A DNA stretch of 64,000 nt from an uncultured Phascolarctobacterium sp. (GTDB lineage Bacteria; Bacillota; Negativicutes; Acidaminococcales; Acidaminococcaceae): assembly GCF_900753045.1 (NCBI RefSeq), contig NZ_CAADXO010000068.1, forward strand, positions 1 to 64,000, in the 5' to 3' direction. Positions within the stretch are counted from its first letter, which is position 1; each line of letters opens with the position of its first letter. Positions 26,104 through 34,753 of the stretch are shown here, piece by piece. The notes under the pieces were generated by a model. That model had not been told where the DNA came from. It saw nothing but the letters and a program-made list of their open reading frames with translations, and ran no database searches. The position numbers were made by a program, and so were the translations under genes.

Positions 26104-26751
26104 TCAGGCCCACGGATCATCTGCTGCCGGAGTCTGGATGCCGCTCAGCAGTCCCTTGTAATCCCACAGGAACCATTCGCCGGTAGAAGCCTTTTGGCGC
26201 ACAGTCATCGGGCGCGGGCTGTCGGAACCGCCGCAGGTAATCAGGAAGCGTGCATAGCCTTCCTCCTGATAGGTATAGGCATTAGTTTTAATCTCTACGG
26301 TATACGGCATATCCGGCTGATAGTTATTCGCCGGAGTTGCGCCCATAAAGTAGGAGCGCATCAGATACTGTCTGCCGCGGAAGCGGTCTGCGAGGAACTG
26401 TTCATCTCTTTTAGGTACCGGACGAGGTCCCAACAGCTTGTTGAGCATAGCAATAGCCTCTGTCGGATTAGTTTCGTAGCGAGCCAGTGCTGCCACGGTA
26501 TAAGCCGCTACCTGCTGAGCATCGCTTTCCGGTCCGATTTCAGCTGCCGATTGCGGCAGATTCTGGAAAATTACACGTTTGGTTTTTTCCTGTTTCTCCA
26601 CTTTATTCACCGCCCTGTTAATAGTGTTATCAATAGTTCTGTCAATCATTCTGTCTACGCCAATTCTTCTGTTCCAGTCAAGAGCTTCTGCAGATTGCAA
26701 TTGTCCCGCCAAAAGCATTGCGCAGCAAGCTAATACAATACCTTTCTTCAT
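26104..26751 (-). CDS. Secreted protein of unknown function
   Basis: 215 residues from ATG 26751, chosen because GAGGAGGTG lies 7 nt upstream and the longer frame begins too near the promoter. A signal peptide (GIVLACCAMLLAGQLQSAEA) is followed by a helical part and a C-terminal domain ending in a Trp-rich stretch (GEWFLWDYKGLLSGIQTP). The domain YTVEIKTNAYTYQEEGYARF could be a small beta fold. No family recognised. Single gene under palindrome promoter 3. Confidence 0.68.
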   Translation of the reverse strand: MKKGIVLACCAMLLAGQLQSAEALDWNRRIGVDRMIDRTIDNTINRAVNKVEKQEKTKRVIFQNLPQSAAEIGPESDAQQVAAYTVAALARYETNPTEAIAMLNKLLGPRPVPKRDEQFLADRFRGRQYLMRSYFMGATPANNYQPDMPYTVEIKTNAYTYQEEGYARFLITCGGSDSPRPMTVRQKASTGEWFLWDYKGLLSGIQTPAADDPWA

Positions 26752-26815
26752 TTGTTGCACCTCCTCAGAATTATCCTGCGCTGTTATATACGCAGGCATG
26801 TTTCCTTACAAGCTC

Positions 26816-26870
26816 ATTGTACAACGAAATTTGCTAAAGCACCCCACCCAAACTGCCGATTTCGGGTAGG
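26816..26870 (-). promoter_or_regulatory. Palindrome promoter 3
   Basis: Palindrome 26842-26870 (arms CCTACCCGAAAT and GTTTGGGTGGGG), -35 position GGGTGC, 17 bp, TACAAT (26816-26821). It lies 65 bp upstream of the start at 26751. Confidence 0.78.
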
Positions 26871-27007
26871 ATGAGCAAAATTTTTCTGTTTTTCAAGGAA
26901 ATTTCTGTTCAAAGCAGCAGCCCTGGCATTATCATACACAGCAATCTCAGGAACCGCATCAGCGCCACCCCCATTGCCAAAAATCGTGCGCAAGCACAAC
27001 CGCCGGC

Positions 27008-27817
27008 CTATTCATTGGCCAAGTCGTAAATCTTCCTTACCGTGCCGTCATCGGCAACATTATAAATCAGCCTGCCGCTTTTCTCTACCAGATAGCGCGC
27101 ATCCTTAAATTGCACCGGATTAGGAGCATCCGGATCTCCCGCCTTAGTCATAGTATGATAGCTGTAACGCTTGTCAACATCAGGATACAAAGCCTTTTCT
27201 TGTTCCCACTGATAATCCCAGAAGCTGAAATGGCAGTTGTTTCTGTCCAGCAAATTAACATTCGGCTCCAGCACCAGCTGCAAGAACAGTACCGCTACGT
27301 TCCAAGGCATTTCCGTTTCACCCTGCACAAAGCGAGTACCTCTTTTGTTGCTTCTTTCATAGGTACCGGCCAGGGACGGCAGCACCCGATTATTACCCTC
27401 AGGCTCACCCAAAATCCAGGCACCGTACAGCTTGCTCTGCGCCTGATAGCCCTGCGGATTACTCAAAGCATACTTTTCATAAAGCGGCATACTATAACTG
27501 TACCGAGAAGGATAACCCATACCATTTTCATAGCTTGCAAGACTCGGCACATGCAGATAACCGATAAAACGCTCACCGTCATGCGCAAAACGCACCACAC
27601 CGCTCGCCTCGGTTTCATAGCGGTAATGGTCATCCTGCCATTCACCGCTGTGCACCTTCAAATCCATCAAAACGCCGCGCGTAGTTTCATACACCATAGC
27701 ACCACCCTCAACATGGGTAGCAGGATTATACATCTCATAATAATCAGCCCGCGCAACCGACATCCCGCCGCACAACAGCAGCGCACCGCACGCCAAAGCA
27801 CACAAAAGTTTCTTCAT
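27008..27817 (-). CDS. Secreted protein of unknown function
   Basis: 269 residues from ATG 27817 behind GGAGGTG. A signal peptide (LLCALACGALLLCGGMSVARA) is followed by a mature domain with many Tyr residues (YYEMYNPATHVEGGAMVYE, SYHTMTKAGDPD). No family recognised. It has no copy of the shared palindrome and is flanked upstream by a repeat arm. Confidence 0.65.
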   Translation of the reverse strand: MKKLLCALACGALLLCGGMSVARADYYEMYNPATHVEGGAMVYETTRGVLMDLKVHSGEWQDDHYRYETEASGVVRFAHDGERFIGYLHVPSLASYENGMGYPSRYSYSMPLYEKYALSNPQGYQAQSKLYGAWILGEPEGNNRVLPSLAGTYERSNKRGTRFVQGETEMPWNVAVLFLQLVLEPNVNLLDRNNCHFSFWDYQWEQEKALYPDVDKRYSYHTMTKAGDPDAPNPVQFKDARYLVEKSGRLIYNVADDGTVRKIYDLANE

Positions 27818-27880
27818 AAATTCACCTCCAAACAACAAGCAAGCACCCGCAAGAAAGTTAACACGCCGCACTAACGCACA

Positions 27881-27933
27881 CAGCCCCCTTCCGCCTCACT
27901 TCGTTCGGCACCTTCCCCAAGGGGCAGGCAAGA
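27881..27933. repeat. One arm of the MITE-like repeat
   Basis: Contains GCCCCCTTCCGCCTCACT and ACCTTCCCCAAGGGG, matching in reverse the right arm of the element at 13155-13279; the other arm is absent. Confidence 0.65.
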
Positions 27934-28014
27934 AGGTTAGCAGAAACCAGCACGAGCAATTAATATATCACAGCGAAAACATAAAAATTTTAGGGAATGA
28001 GTGCCTGGAATAAC

Positions 28015-28096
28015 AGAAATTGCAATACTGTTTGAGCGCTAAACTGACTACTGCAGCAAAACCTCTTGCCCTAGCGCGAGTTTATTGCAATTTCGT
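28015..28096. repeat. Imperfect long inverted repeat
   Basis: GAAATTGCAATA (from 28015) pairs with TATTGCAATTTC (to 28096), with a second GCGCT/AGCGC pairing inside. The surrounding 27934-28193 has no gene. Function unknown. Confidence 0.45.
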
Positions 28097-28193
28097 CGTT
28101 GTTCCGCACGAAATTACCGTCCGCGAATTGCGGGAAAATTTTTCGTTGTAGCGCGATATGTTAATTGCGATACACAAACCCACTTTTCAACAT

Positions 28194-28240
28194 CAAAAAG
28201 GCCCCTGCTCCGCAATATTAACTTACGTCGCAAGGACCTC
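28194..28240 (-). terminator. Terminator of the 28.3-30.7 kb operon
   Basis: Leftward: GGTCCTTGC, loop of about 24 nt, GCAGGGGCC, TTTTT. Confidence 0.7.
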
Positions 28241-28257
28241 AAACTCAGCTCACAACA

Positions 28258-29013
28258 TTAACCCACAGCATCATTGCTGCACAACAGCTTAACCTCACCA
28301 TCAACAGTCACACGATACGCATCCCACAAACTCGGATGCACATAATAAGTCATAACCAGCTCATCATTCTTATTATAAACATAAACCCCAAAATAATCGC
28401 CGTACTCCTTCGGCAGATACGAATTAAAAACGCTGTTCGAATCCTCGGCAAAACGACTGCCATAGCCAAACCAATAATCCTTACTGCTCAAATCCAAACC
28501 CGTATTCTTCACATTCAGCTTACGCAGAAAATACAGCGCCATAGTATAATCCTCTTCCGCCTGCATTCCCTCAAACTTATAGGTACCGCCGATATCAGGC
28601 TCACTCACCTTAGTAATACCCATCTCGCGCGCATCAATCGTCGGCAGCAGCACAACCTGCTTACTATCTTGCACTCTGGCCTCACAAACAAGCGGCTGAG
28701 AGCCATAACCAAAATAACGTGTATCCTCACCATGACGGCCCACGTCAAACGAATAATCCTCCAGCACTAGCGAACCGTTCTCCAGCATACCCACGCCCTT
28801 AAACATCGGCGCATTACCGTCCTGCAAATCATAAGTAACAACAGAAGCAAAAATGCCGGACTGCGTATAAATCAGATGCAAAGAAGCATTATCCCTGCCA
28901 TTCGCACCATAACGCATATACGAATACGCACCATAAGAATAAGACGCTGCCATCGCCGCAGTACTAGCAAGCAGCAGCAGGCAGAACATCAGCAAGCTAA
29001 ATAATCTCTTCAT
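28258..29013 (-). CDS. Secreted protein of unknown function
   Basis: 251 residues from ATG 29013 (GAGGTG 6 nt upstream). Signal peptide LFSLLMFCLLLLASTAAMAA, then a Tyr- and Gly-rich mature part, with an N-terminal strand region and the segment DYWFGYGSRFAEDSNSVF. No family recognised. Third gene of an operon with the two genes at 29025 and 29559 (11 and 42 bp gaps) under palindrome promoter 4. Confidence 0.65.
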   Translation of the reverse strand: MKRLFSLLMFCLLLLASTAAMAASYSYGAYSYMRYGANGRDNASLHLIYTQSGIFASVVTYDLQDGNAPMFKGVGMLENGSLVLEDYSFDVGRHGEDTRYFGYGSQPLVCEARVQDSKQVVLLPTIDAREMGITKVSEPDIGGTYKFEGMQAEEDYTMALYFLRKLNVKNTGLDLSSKDYWFGYGSRFAEDSNSVFNSYLPKEYGDYFGVYVYNKNDELVMTYYVHPSLWDAYRVTVDGEVKLLCSNDAVG

Positions 29014-29024
29014 CGCCCACACCT

Positions 29025-29501
29025 CTAATTTCTCTCAACCTCACTCATCAACAGGCTGCCGTCTTCACCGCTGATAGCAATACCGAAAACACGCTCCCTG
29101 CCCAAAGAATCGCGCACCGCAATACCGTTGCGCGGGAAAGACTCGGAATCACGCATCACAATAATAATCGGTTCCGTCGCACGCAGGAAATCCTTATAAT
29201 AGATAGACTGCACGTTAAAAACAGGATAACCCTCAGCGCTCACCTCACGCAAATCCAGCGCCACAACCTGAAAATCAGGGAAATCCACCGAGCTCGTCAC
29301 CACAGCCTTCGCCGGCTCAAAAGCATCCGGCATTCTCACAACCTCGCAGGCCGCAGGATTAACATGAGCATCCTTCAGCCAGCACACATGCAGCATGCTT
29401 TGAGTAGACTCCGGCGCACTGTTGGCCTGAGCACTGCCCCAACCGCCAAACAAACCAATACCCAGTGCCAATAACATTGCACCTAAAAATCTTTTACGCA
29501 T
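29025..29501 (-). CDS. Secreted protein sharing the C-terminal domain of its two large neighbours
   Basis: 158 residues from ATG 29501 (GGAGGTG upstream). Signal peptide MRKRFLGAMLLALGIGLFGG, cleaved near AQANS. Its C-terminal 45 residues (RNGIAVRDSLGRERVFGIAI, then SGEDGSLLMSEVE) align with the ends of the proteins at 29559 (KNGISFKDDAGRERRFAI) and 32009 (KNGISLRDDTGSLRKFAI). I take it as a one-domain member of a family otherwise found as the C-terminal module of the larger proteins. Function unknown. Confidence 0.7.
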   Translation of the reverse strand: MRKRFLGAMLLALGIGLFGGWGSAQANSAPESTQSMLHVCWLKDAHVNPAACEVVRMPDAFEPAKAVVTSSVDFPDFQVVALDLREVSAEGYPVFNVQSIYYKDFLRATEPIIIVMRDSESFPRNGIAVRDSLGRERVFGIAISGEDGSLLMSEVERN

Positions 29502-29558
29502 AAAAAACACCTCCAAAGTTTTTACATCAAATATTAAATTTCCTTCAGGAAATACACC

Positions 29559-30704
29559 TTACTCAATCTCCTGCAGATAAATACTGCCGTCCTTACCGCT
29601 TTGCAAAATCGCAAACCTGCGCTCCCTGCCTGCATCATCCTTAAAGCTGATACCGTTCTTGGGAATAGTTTCCAGACTCTCCAGATGCAGCACCATCTTT
29701 TCATCAGCCATCAGCAAATCCTTGCTGTAAACGCTCTTGCCGGAAGCAAGCTCCAGCAGACGGAACTCTTCCAGATTTTTCGTACTGCGGAAAATTACAT
29801 CCGCACCCTTAAAGGGATTAGGCACGGAAACCTGCTCATACTTGGAAAGATCAACCTTTGCATCCTGCAGCTCATGTACGCCCATGCATTCCAGATACTG
29901 CATCGCCAGACCCTTAAAGCCTCTCTGCTTATATTCCTTCAACGGCAGCAGCTCAAGCTTCACACTGTCACCGGCCATCTCTGCGCCCATGTCAAAGAAA
30001 TCATCCGCAGTCATATTAGTCTTTTGCGAAACAGCCACATCATCTCTGCCCACATCGTTACGGTAAACATCAAGTCCGTTGACAGCCGCATTACCGTTCT
30101 TTGAACGGGTAAAATACATATCAACGCATCTTTTATTACCGTTCGGCAGCAAATCCTCCAGCACCAGCACATAGTCTGTATTACTGCTGTTGCCGCGTGT
30201 CAGCAGCATATTGTTCGGCAACAGCTGCAGATTGCTGCGTGCCCAGCCCTCATCAACAAATTTTATCTTACCGTCCACAAAGGTATAGACAGCATAGATA
30301 TCCTTGCCGTAATAGCCCTTGCCCTGCTTTTCATTATCCAAAATAGCAAAAATCAGCTCCGGCACCTTGTCATTATTGATATCCTGCAGCGTATAACCAA
30401 GCATGTTCAACGCATCAACATAACCCATACGGTCCCGCAGCTCATAAATTCCGGTCATGCCCTGCTGCGGCATTTTACCCATATCGCCATCATTCACAAA
30501 ATTATAGATACCCTCCACCAGCTTGCCGTATTCACGCTCATAGGCAGGCACCTTCGCCACAGCTGTTGCAGCTTCCTCCACCTTCGTGGCCTTGGGCTGC
30601 GTTGCCGCAGCCTGCTTATCCGAACCGCAGCCATTCAGCAGCATTGCCAATGAAGCCAGCAGCATTGCTCCCACCAGGACATTTTTACAGCTTTTCTTCA
30701 ACAT
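29559..30704 (-). CDS. Large lipoprotein with EF-hand-like motif, paralogue A
   Basis: 381 residues from ATG 30704 (GGAGG upstream; a longer frame would begin upstream of the promoter). Lipobox LLNGC, then a region with GYTLQDINNDKVPELIFAIL, where DxNxDxxPEL resembles EF-hand-like calcium loops common in FG-GAP/VCBS-type secreted proteins, and the shared C-terminal domain. Closely similar along its length to the 32009-33142 protein. First gene of a three-gene operon under palindrome promoter 4. Probably a surface or periplasmic protein; ligand unknown. Confidence 0.75.
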   Translation of the reverse strand: MLKKSCKNVLVGAMLLASLAMLLNGCGSDKQAAATQPKATKVEEAATAVAKVPAYEREYGKLVEGIYNFVNDGDMGKMPQQGMTGIYELRDRMGYVDALNMLGYTLQDINNDKVPELIFAILDNEKQGKGYYGKDIYAVYTFVDGKIKFVDEGWARSNLQLLPNNMLLTRGNSSNTDYVLVLEDLLPNGNKRCVDMYFTRSKNGNAAVNGLDVYRNDVGRDDVAVSQKTNMTADDFFDMGAEMAGDSVKLELLPLKEYKQRGFKGLAMQYLECMGVHELQDAKVDLSKYEQVSVPNPFKGADVIFRSTKNLEEFRLLELASGKSVYSKDLLMADEKMVLHLESLETIPKNGISFKDDAGRERRFAILQSGKDGSIYLQEIE

Positions 30705-30757
30705 CTCCATCCCTCCGCTTCCCGCTGCCTGCTTTGCAGCTAATCTTTTATACCTAT

Positions 30758-30812
30758 ATTGTACTCTAAAAAAAACTAAAGCGCCCCACCCGAAACAGCA
30801 AATTCGGGTAGG
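30758..30812 (-). promoter_or_regulatory. Palindrome promoter 4, lipoprotein A operon
   Basis: Palindrome 30784-30812 (arms CCTACCCGAATT and TTTCGGGTGGGG), -35 position GGGCGC, 17 bp, TACAAT (30758-30763). Here the palindrome plus T-run could also work as terminator for the nucleoside hydrolase gene that ends at 30842. Confidence 0.8.
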
Positions 30813-30841
30813 GCGCAAGCTTTAAATCACAAAATTATTGC

Positions 30842-31948
30842 TTACAGCTTGTTGAATACATCCTCAACCATCTTCCAAACCTTAGCGCGGTCTACAGCGT
30901 AAACAATCTTCGCATTCTGAGTTCCCTCAGGAGCAGCGCCGCGGAAGCCCATAGTCTGACCGTAGCCGTAGCCGTATTGGTCATCAACATCAACCGGCAG
31001 AGTTTCGGATTCCAGAATTACGGACGGATCAATAGCAACTGCTGCTGCCAGAACGTCCCAAATGTAGTTCTTGAAGGACGGATCCTTGCGGAACATCGGG
31101 GTAGCATAGTGGCTTTCCCACATAGCCTTGAAGCGGTCACTCTTAATGCGGCTTTCCAGATCCTTAAAATCATCGTGGCTCATCAGTTCCTTGCTGCAAA
31201 CATCCAGCGGCAGGAAGATTTGCTCCTTCCAGGGAGCGCGGTAAGCCTTTTTAGCGGTTTCCGGATCAATCCAAACGTTGAACTCGGAGGTCGGCATTAC
31301 GTTGCCTTCGCAGAAGAATGCGCCTGCCATATAAACAACGCGTTTAGCCAGCGGAGCAATTTCCGGAGCTTTGTCCAAAGCAGCTGCCAGGTTAGCACCA
31401 CTGCCGATAGCAACGATGGTTACTTCGCCCGGATGCTTTTTGATAGTATCAATGATGAAATCAGCAGCATGTTCCTTTTGCGGGTTCATTACCGGCTCAT
31501 CATTATAATTTTTGCGGTATTCAGCCTGCCAGGATGCCGGCTGAGGATAGCCTGCAGCGCCCAGATGGGAGTCATGGCCACGGCCGTAAATGCGTTTTTC
31601 TTCCTTCATGTTAGCGAAACGGTCCTTGCGAACGGTTTCATTAACGCCCATATATACAGGAATATCAGTGCGGCCGATGCCCTCCAGCTGACGGATAGCG
31701 GAAGCGGTACCGGTTTCAACCCAGGTATTGCCGATAACAATGGTAACACCCTTCAAATCCATTTTGGGAGATTCGGCAAGCATCATCATAGCGATGCCGT
31801 CATCAAACAAATCCACCATATCTGCGTCAAGAATAACCTTTTCGCGTGCTGCAGCCTCAGCAGACAGCGGAGCAGTCATAGCTCCAACGCCCATGCACAT
31901 AGAAAGCAGCAGGCAACCACATAAGCTGGTTAATTTTTTCATTTTCAT
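30842..31948 (-). CDS. Exported nucleoside hydrolase (IunH family)
   Basis: 368 residues from ATG 31948 (AGGAGG 8 nt upstream). A signal peptide (CGCLLLSMCMGVGA, cleaved after SAEAAA) precedes a nucleoside hydrolase domain. The calcium-binding signature, DTDxGxDD in most members, reads DADMVDLFDDGIA, still supplying the aspartates. VTIVAIGSGANLAAAL and FNVWIDPETAK fit the family. Export is unusual for bacterial IunH and fits extracytoplasmic cleavage of nucleosides to base and ribose. It lies 60 bp behind lipoprotein paralogue B, so probably under palindrome promoter 5. Confidence 0.9.
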   Translation of the reverse strand: MKMKKLTSLCGCLLLSMCMGVGAMTAPLSAEAAAREKVILDADMVDLFDDGIAMMMLAESPKMDLKGVTIVIGNTWVETGTASAIRQLEGIGRTDIPVYMGVNETVRKDRFANMKEEKRIYGRGHDSHLGAAGYPQPASWQAEYRKNYNDEPVMNPQKEHAADFIIDTIKKHPGEVTIVAIGSGANLAAALDKAPEIAPLAKRVVYMAGAFFCEGNVMPTSEFNVWIDPETAKKAYRAPWKEQIFLPLDVCSKELMSHDDFKDLESRIKSDRFKAMWESHYATPMFRKDPSFKNYIWDVLAAAVAIDPSVILESETLPVDVDDQYGYGYGQTMGFRGAAPEGTQNAKIVYAVDRAKVWKMVEDVFNKL

Positions 31949-32008
31949 ATTCATTACCTCCTAAAATCCCTAATTCTATAAATTTCCGCACAGAATGCAG
32001 ATTTTACC

Positions 32009-33142
32009 TTAATCAATCTCCTCCAGATAAACACTGCCGTCCTCAACTTTCGCCCGAATCGCAAACTTGCGCAGGCTGCCGGTATCGTCCCTTAAGCTGA
32101 TACCGTTCTTGATAACAGTTTCATCGCTTAGCACGGGATCAGTTTCAAAGCTTTCCAGATGCAGCACCAGCTTTTCTTCCGGGTTCAGCAGTCCTTTGCT
32201 GTAGATAACTCTGCTGCTATTCCCCTGCAAATCCAGCACTTCAAAGCTCGCCAGAGAAGTATTGCTGCTAAACAACACTTCTGCTCCCTGAGAGGGATTA
32301 TCCACATAAACATGCTCATATACGGAAAGATCTACCCTATTATCCTGCAGCTCATGCAAGCCCATACAGTTAAGATGCTGCATTACCAGACCCTTAAACC
32401 CACGATTGCTGTATTCCGCAAGCGGTAAAAGCTCGAGCTTTTGGGCACCAAGGTCAATATTCATCATATCGTCAAAGTGCATGGAGGTTTTTTTGGTAAC
32501 AAAGGTATCATTTACATCTAAATATTTTCGGTAAATATTAAATCTGCCATTCTCGATCTTTGTATAGAAGGTTTGTCCCTGACGCAGACTGCCGTCACGC
32601 AGCAAATCCTTCATTTCCAGCACCCATTCCATATTTTTATCGTCGTTCCAGGTGCGCTTGCTCAGCGTATTATCCGGAAGCAGACGCAGACGGATGCGCG
32701 ACCAGCCCTCGTCAACAAATTTTATCTTACCATCCACAAAGGTATAGACAGCATAGATATCCCGGCCATAATAGCCCTTGCCCTCGGGATAATCAATCTG
32801 TCCAAAAATCAGCTCCGGCACCTTATCATTATTGATATCCTGCAGCGTATAGCCGACACTGCTTACGCCCTGACCGGGATCATTATGGCCCTCCAGCTCC
32901 TCAAAGCCTGTCAGTCCCTGCGCCGGCAGTCCGGCAGTATTACCCGTGGTCAAATAATCGCAGACACCAGCCACGATTTTCATATATTCCTGCTCGTAGG
33001 CAGGCATAGCAACGGCTTCTGCCTTAGGCATGGCGAGCAGCGAGACTGCTTTTTCGTCAGAGCTGTCACTGCCCAGGAGCATTGTCAATCCGGTAAGCAG
33101 CAATGCGCCCAGCAAAATATTTTTCCAGCTTTCTTTCAGCAT
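32009..33142 (-). CDS. Large secreted protein, paralogue B, without lipobox
   Basis: 377 residues from ATG 33142. Paralogue of the 29559 protein with the same order: signal segment, GYTLQDINNDKVPELIFGQI motif, and the shared C-terminal domain. Where paralogue A has the lipobox LLNGCGSD, this one reads LLGSDSSD, so the acylated cysteine is gone and the protein is either cleaved by another peptidase or stays anchored by its signal helix. Transcribed from palindrome promoter 5 and followed by the nucleoside hydrolase. Confidence 0.73.
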   Translation of the reverse strand: MLKESWKNILLGALLLTGLTMLLGSDSSDEKAVSLLAMPKAEAVAMPAYEQEYMKIVAGVCDYLTTGNTAGLPAQGLTGFEELEGHNDPGQGVSSVGYTLQDINNDKVPELIFGQIDYPEGKGYYGRDIYAVYTFVDGKIKFVDEGWSRIRLRLLPDNTLSKRTWNDDKNMEWVLEMKDLLRDGSLRQGQTFYTKIENGRFNIYRKYLDVNDTFVTKKTSMHFDDMMNIDLGAQKLELLPLAEYSNRGFKGLVMQHLNCMGLHELQDNRVDLSVYEHVYVDNPSQGAEVLFSSNTSLASFEVLDLQGNSSRVIYSKGLLNPEEKLVLHLESFETDPVLSDETVIKNGISLRDDTGSLRKFAIRAKVEDGSVYLEEID

Positions 33143-33195
33143 ATCAATCCCTCCGCTTCCTGCTGCCTGCTTTACAGCTGATTGTTTACACCTAT

Positions 33196-33250
33196 AGTGT
33201 AGCCTAAAAAAAGCAAAAGCGCCCCACCCGAAATGGTGATTTCGGGTAGG
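33196..33250 (-). promoter_or_regulatory. Palindrome promoter 5, paralogue B and nucleoside hydrolase
   Basis: The best-conserved palindrome (33222-33250, arms CCTACCCGAAAT and ATTTCGGGTGGG), -35 position GGGCGC, 17 bp, TACACT (33196-33201). Confidence 0.82.
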
Positions 33251-33470
33251 ATGAGGGGGGATTTTGGGGATATTTTTGATTTTTAGGAGGGTTGAGAGAA
33301 AATTTGAGGTTTTAGTGCGTATTTTAAGTTGAGTAAGCACAACCCTCATGAAGTGGTAAACTTATTTTAGACACAGAGGGGGTATTTTTTGTACAGATAA
33401 TATATAATGGAATACACCAATATATACATCACTGGACAAGGAATACTTCAGTCTAAACAGGAGGTTTACC

Positions 33471-33830
33471 ATGAAATACACTAAACAAGAAAAATTAGAC
33501 ATTGGTCGACGAATATATGACAGTGAGATTACTCGCTATCAAGCAGCAGAGTTATATAAAATTTGCGAAGGTACAGCACGCACTTATATGCGTATGTACA
33601 GAGATGCAAATAACCTGCCTGCAAAAAATTGTAAACAACAAAAATGTAATATAATACGTCCTGATTCCCCAGCACTTTCTGCAAATACGGATGACTATCA
33701 ATCCATGACCAAGGAAGAATTAATTCGTGAGTTGCTTAAAGCAAGAATTGCAGAAGCCAGATTAAAAAAAGGCTATGCGGTGAAAGGGGATGGTACAGTC
33801 ATTCTATACGGCAACAAGAATACCAAGTAG
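33471..33830 (+). CDS. IS3-family transposase OrfA
   Basis: 119 residues with an N-terminal helix-turn-helix (YTKQEKLDIGRRIYDSEITR, RYQAAELYKICEGTARTYMR) that would recognise the IS ends, and a C-terminal leucine-zipper-like part (EELIRELLKARIAEARLKK). ATG 33471 follows CAGGAGG. The A7 tract at 33764-33770 near its end is the likely slip site for OrfAB. Confidence 0.9.
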   Translation: MKYTKQEKLDIGRRIYDSEITRYQAAELYKICEGTARTYMRMYRDANNLPAKNCKQQKCNIIRPDSPALSANTDDYQSMTKEELIRELLKARIAEARLKKGYAVKGDGTVILYGNKNTK

Positions 33831-33877
33831 TATTAGAGCTTTCCGGAGAATTTCCAGTAAAACGTATATGCGAAACA

Positions 33878-34693
33878 ATGAATATCCAACGCAATAGTTT
33901 TTATGCTTGGAAAAAGAAGCTTGCTCATCCTTCTACAAGAATGAAGAATCTGCTTAGCAATATCTTACTTTTTAACGAGTACCATGCAAAGTTTCCTTCT
34001 CATGGGTATCGTTGGCTTAACGCCAAGATTCGTTTGGATACTTGTCTTGTACTTTCAGATGCATATGCACATAAGTGCTGTAAAATCACTGGCATTAAGA
34101 GTCAAGCTAAGCATTATAAATACAAAAAGCCAGGAGATTCATACCGTGTTTTCCCTAATCTGCTTATGACAGAAATACAGATTGACGGACCGCTACAATG
34201 TATTGTAAGCGATATGACTGCTTTTTATGTAAAAGCCATCTATTATGAGCTGACATTGTATATGGACCTTTGGAACAATGAAATTGTAAGCCATTCTCTG
34301 CCTTCCAAACGTGGTGACCGTATGACATATATTAGCGGTCTGGAGGATTTAATTGCTTTAAAGAAGCAGTATCCGGAATATGAAATGATCTTGCATTCAG
34401 ACCAAGGATCTGTTTACGCATCTAAGGCATTTAACGACTTATTGCCAATGTATAGCATTACTCATTCCATGTCTCGTGCCGGAACGCCTACCGACAATGC
34501 AGCAATGGAAGCGATTAATGGTTGGATAAAGGCAGAAATGTTTACCGATTTTCATGTAACAGGCGAAAAGTCTGTTGTAGATGAAGTAAAAGAATATATT
34601 AACTTCTTTAATGAACAGCGTCCAGCTTATTCGTTAAACTATCTGACGCCAACTCAATATCGCAAGTTGCATTACGAACGGATATCTGACTAA
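33878..34693 (+). CDS. IS3-family transposase OrfB (DDE integrase core)
   Basis: 271 residues from the first ATG, but the frame is open upstream to the A7 tract and encodes the usual N-terminal part (LELSGEFPVKRICETMNIQR), so the natural product is the OrfAB fusion made by -1 slippage. Catalytic residues are visible: D in IVSDMTAF, D in LHSDQGSVY and E in AMEAINGWIKAE, followed by the family ending NEQRPAYSLNYLTPTQYR. Confidence 0.92.
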   Translation: MNIQRNSFYAWKKKLAHPSTRMKNLLSNILLFNEYHAKFPSHGYRWLNAKIRLDTCLVLSDAYAHKCCKITGIKSQAKHYKYKKPGDSYRVFPNLLMTEIQIDGPLQCIVSDMTAFYVKAIYYELTLYMDLWNNEIVSHSLPSKRGDRMTYISGLEDLIALKKQYPEYEMILHSDQGSVYASKAFNDLLPMYSITHSMSRAGTPTDNAAMEAINGWIKAEMFTDFHVTGEKSVVDEVKEYINFFNEQRPAYSLNYLTPTQYRKLHYERISD

Positions 34694-34753
34694 CAGAGAA
34701 TTTTTGTTGTATATTTTTTTATGATTTGTGTCTAAAATTTGTTGACTAGTGCA

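Larger units (their letters stand above)
33349..34753 (+). mobile_element. Complete IS3-family insertion sequence
   Basis: 1405 bp with TG...CA ends. The terminal inverted repeats agree at 20 of 27 positions, including the shared core ATTTTAGACACA, and the 4-bp target duplication CTCA flanks it (33345-33348 and 34754-34757). It carries orfA and orfB with a -1 frameshift tract between them. Joining the flanks restores a stretch that matches the nearby repeat (GCACAACCCTCAGTC), so it jumped into a MITE-like repeat. It looks intact and recent. Confidence 0.9.

Noticed and set aside
29559..30818. Longer start for lipoprotein A (and likewise 33349 for paralogue B)
   Set aside because: The added codons lie upstream of the palindrome promoter -10 box and, for B, run into the IS end; the internal ATG with GGAGG gives a proper signal peptide.
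30784..33250. Shared palindromes as plain intrinsic terminators
   Set aside because: Only copies 4 and 5 have a convincing T-run; 6, 7 and 8 have none right after the stem and no gene to terminate, while all eight keep a -10 box at 17 bp.
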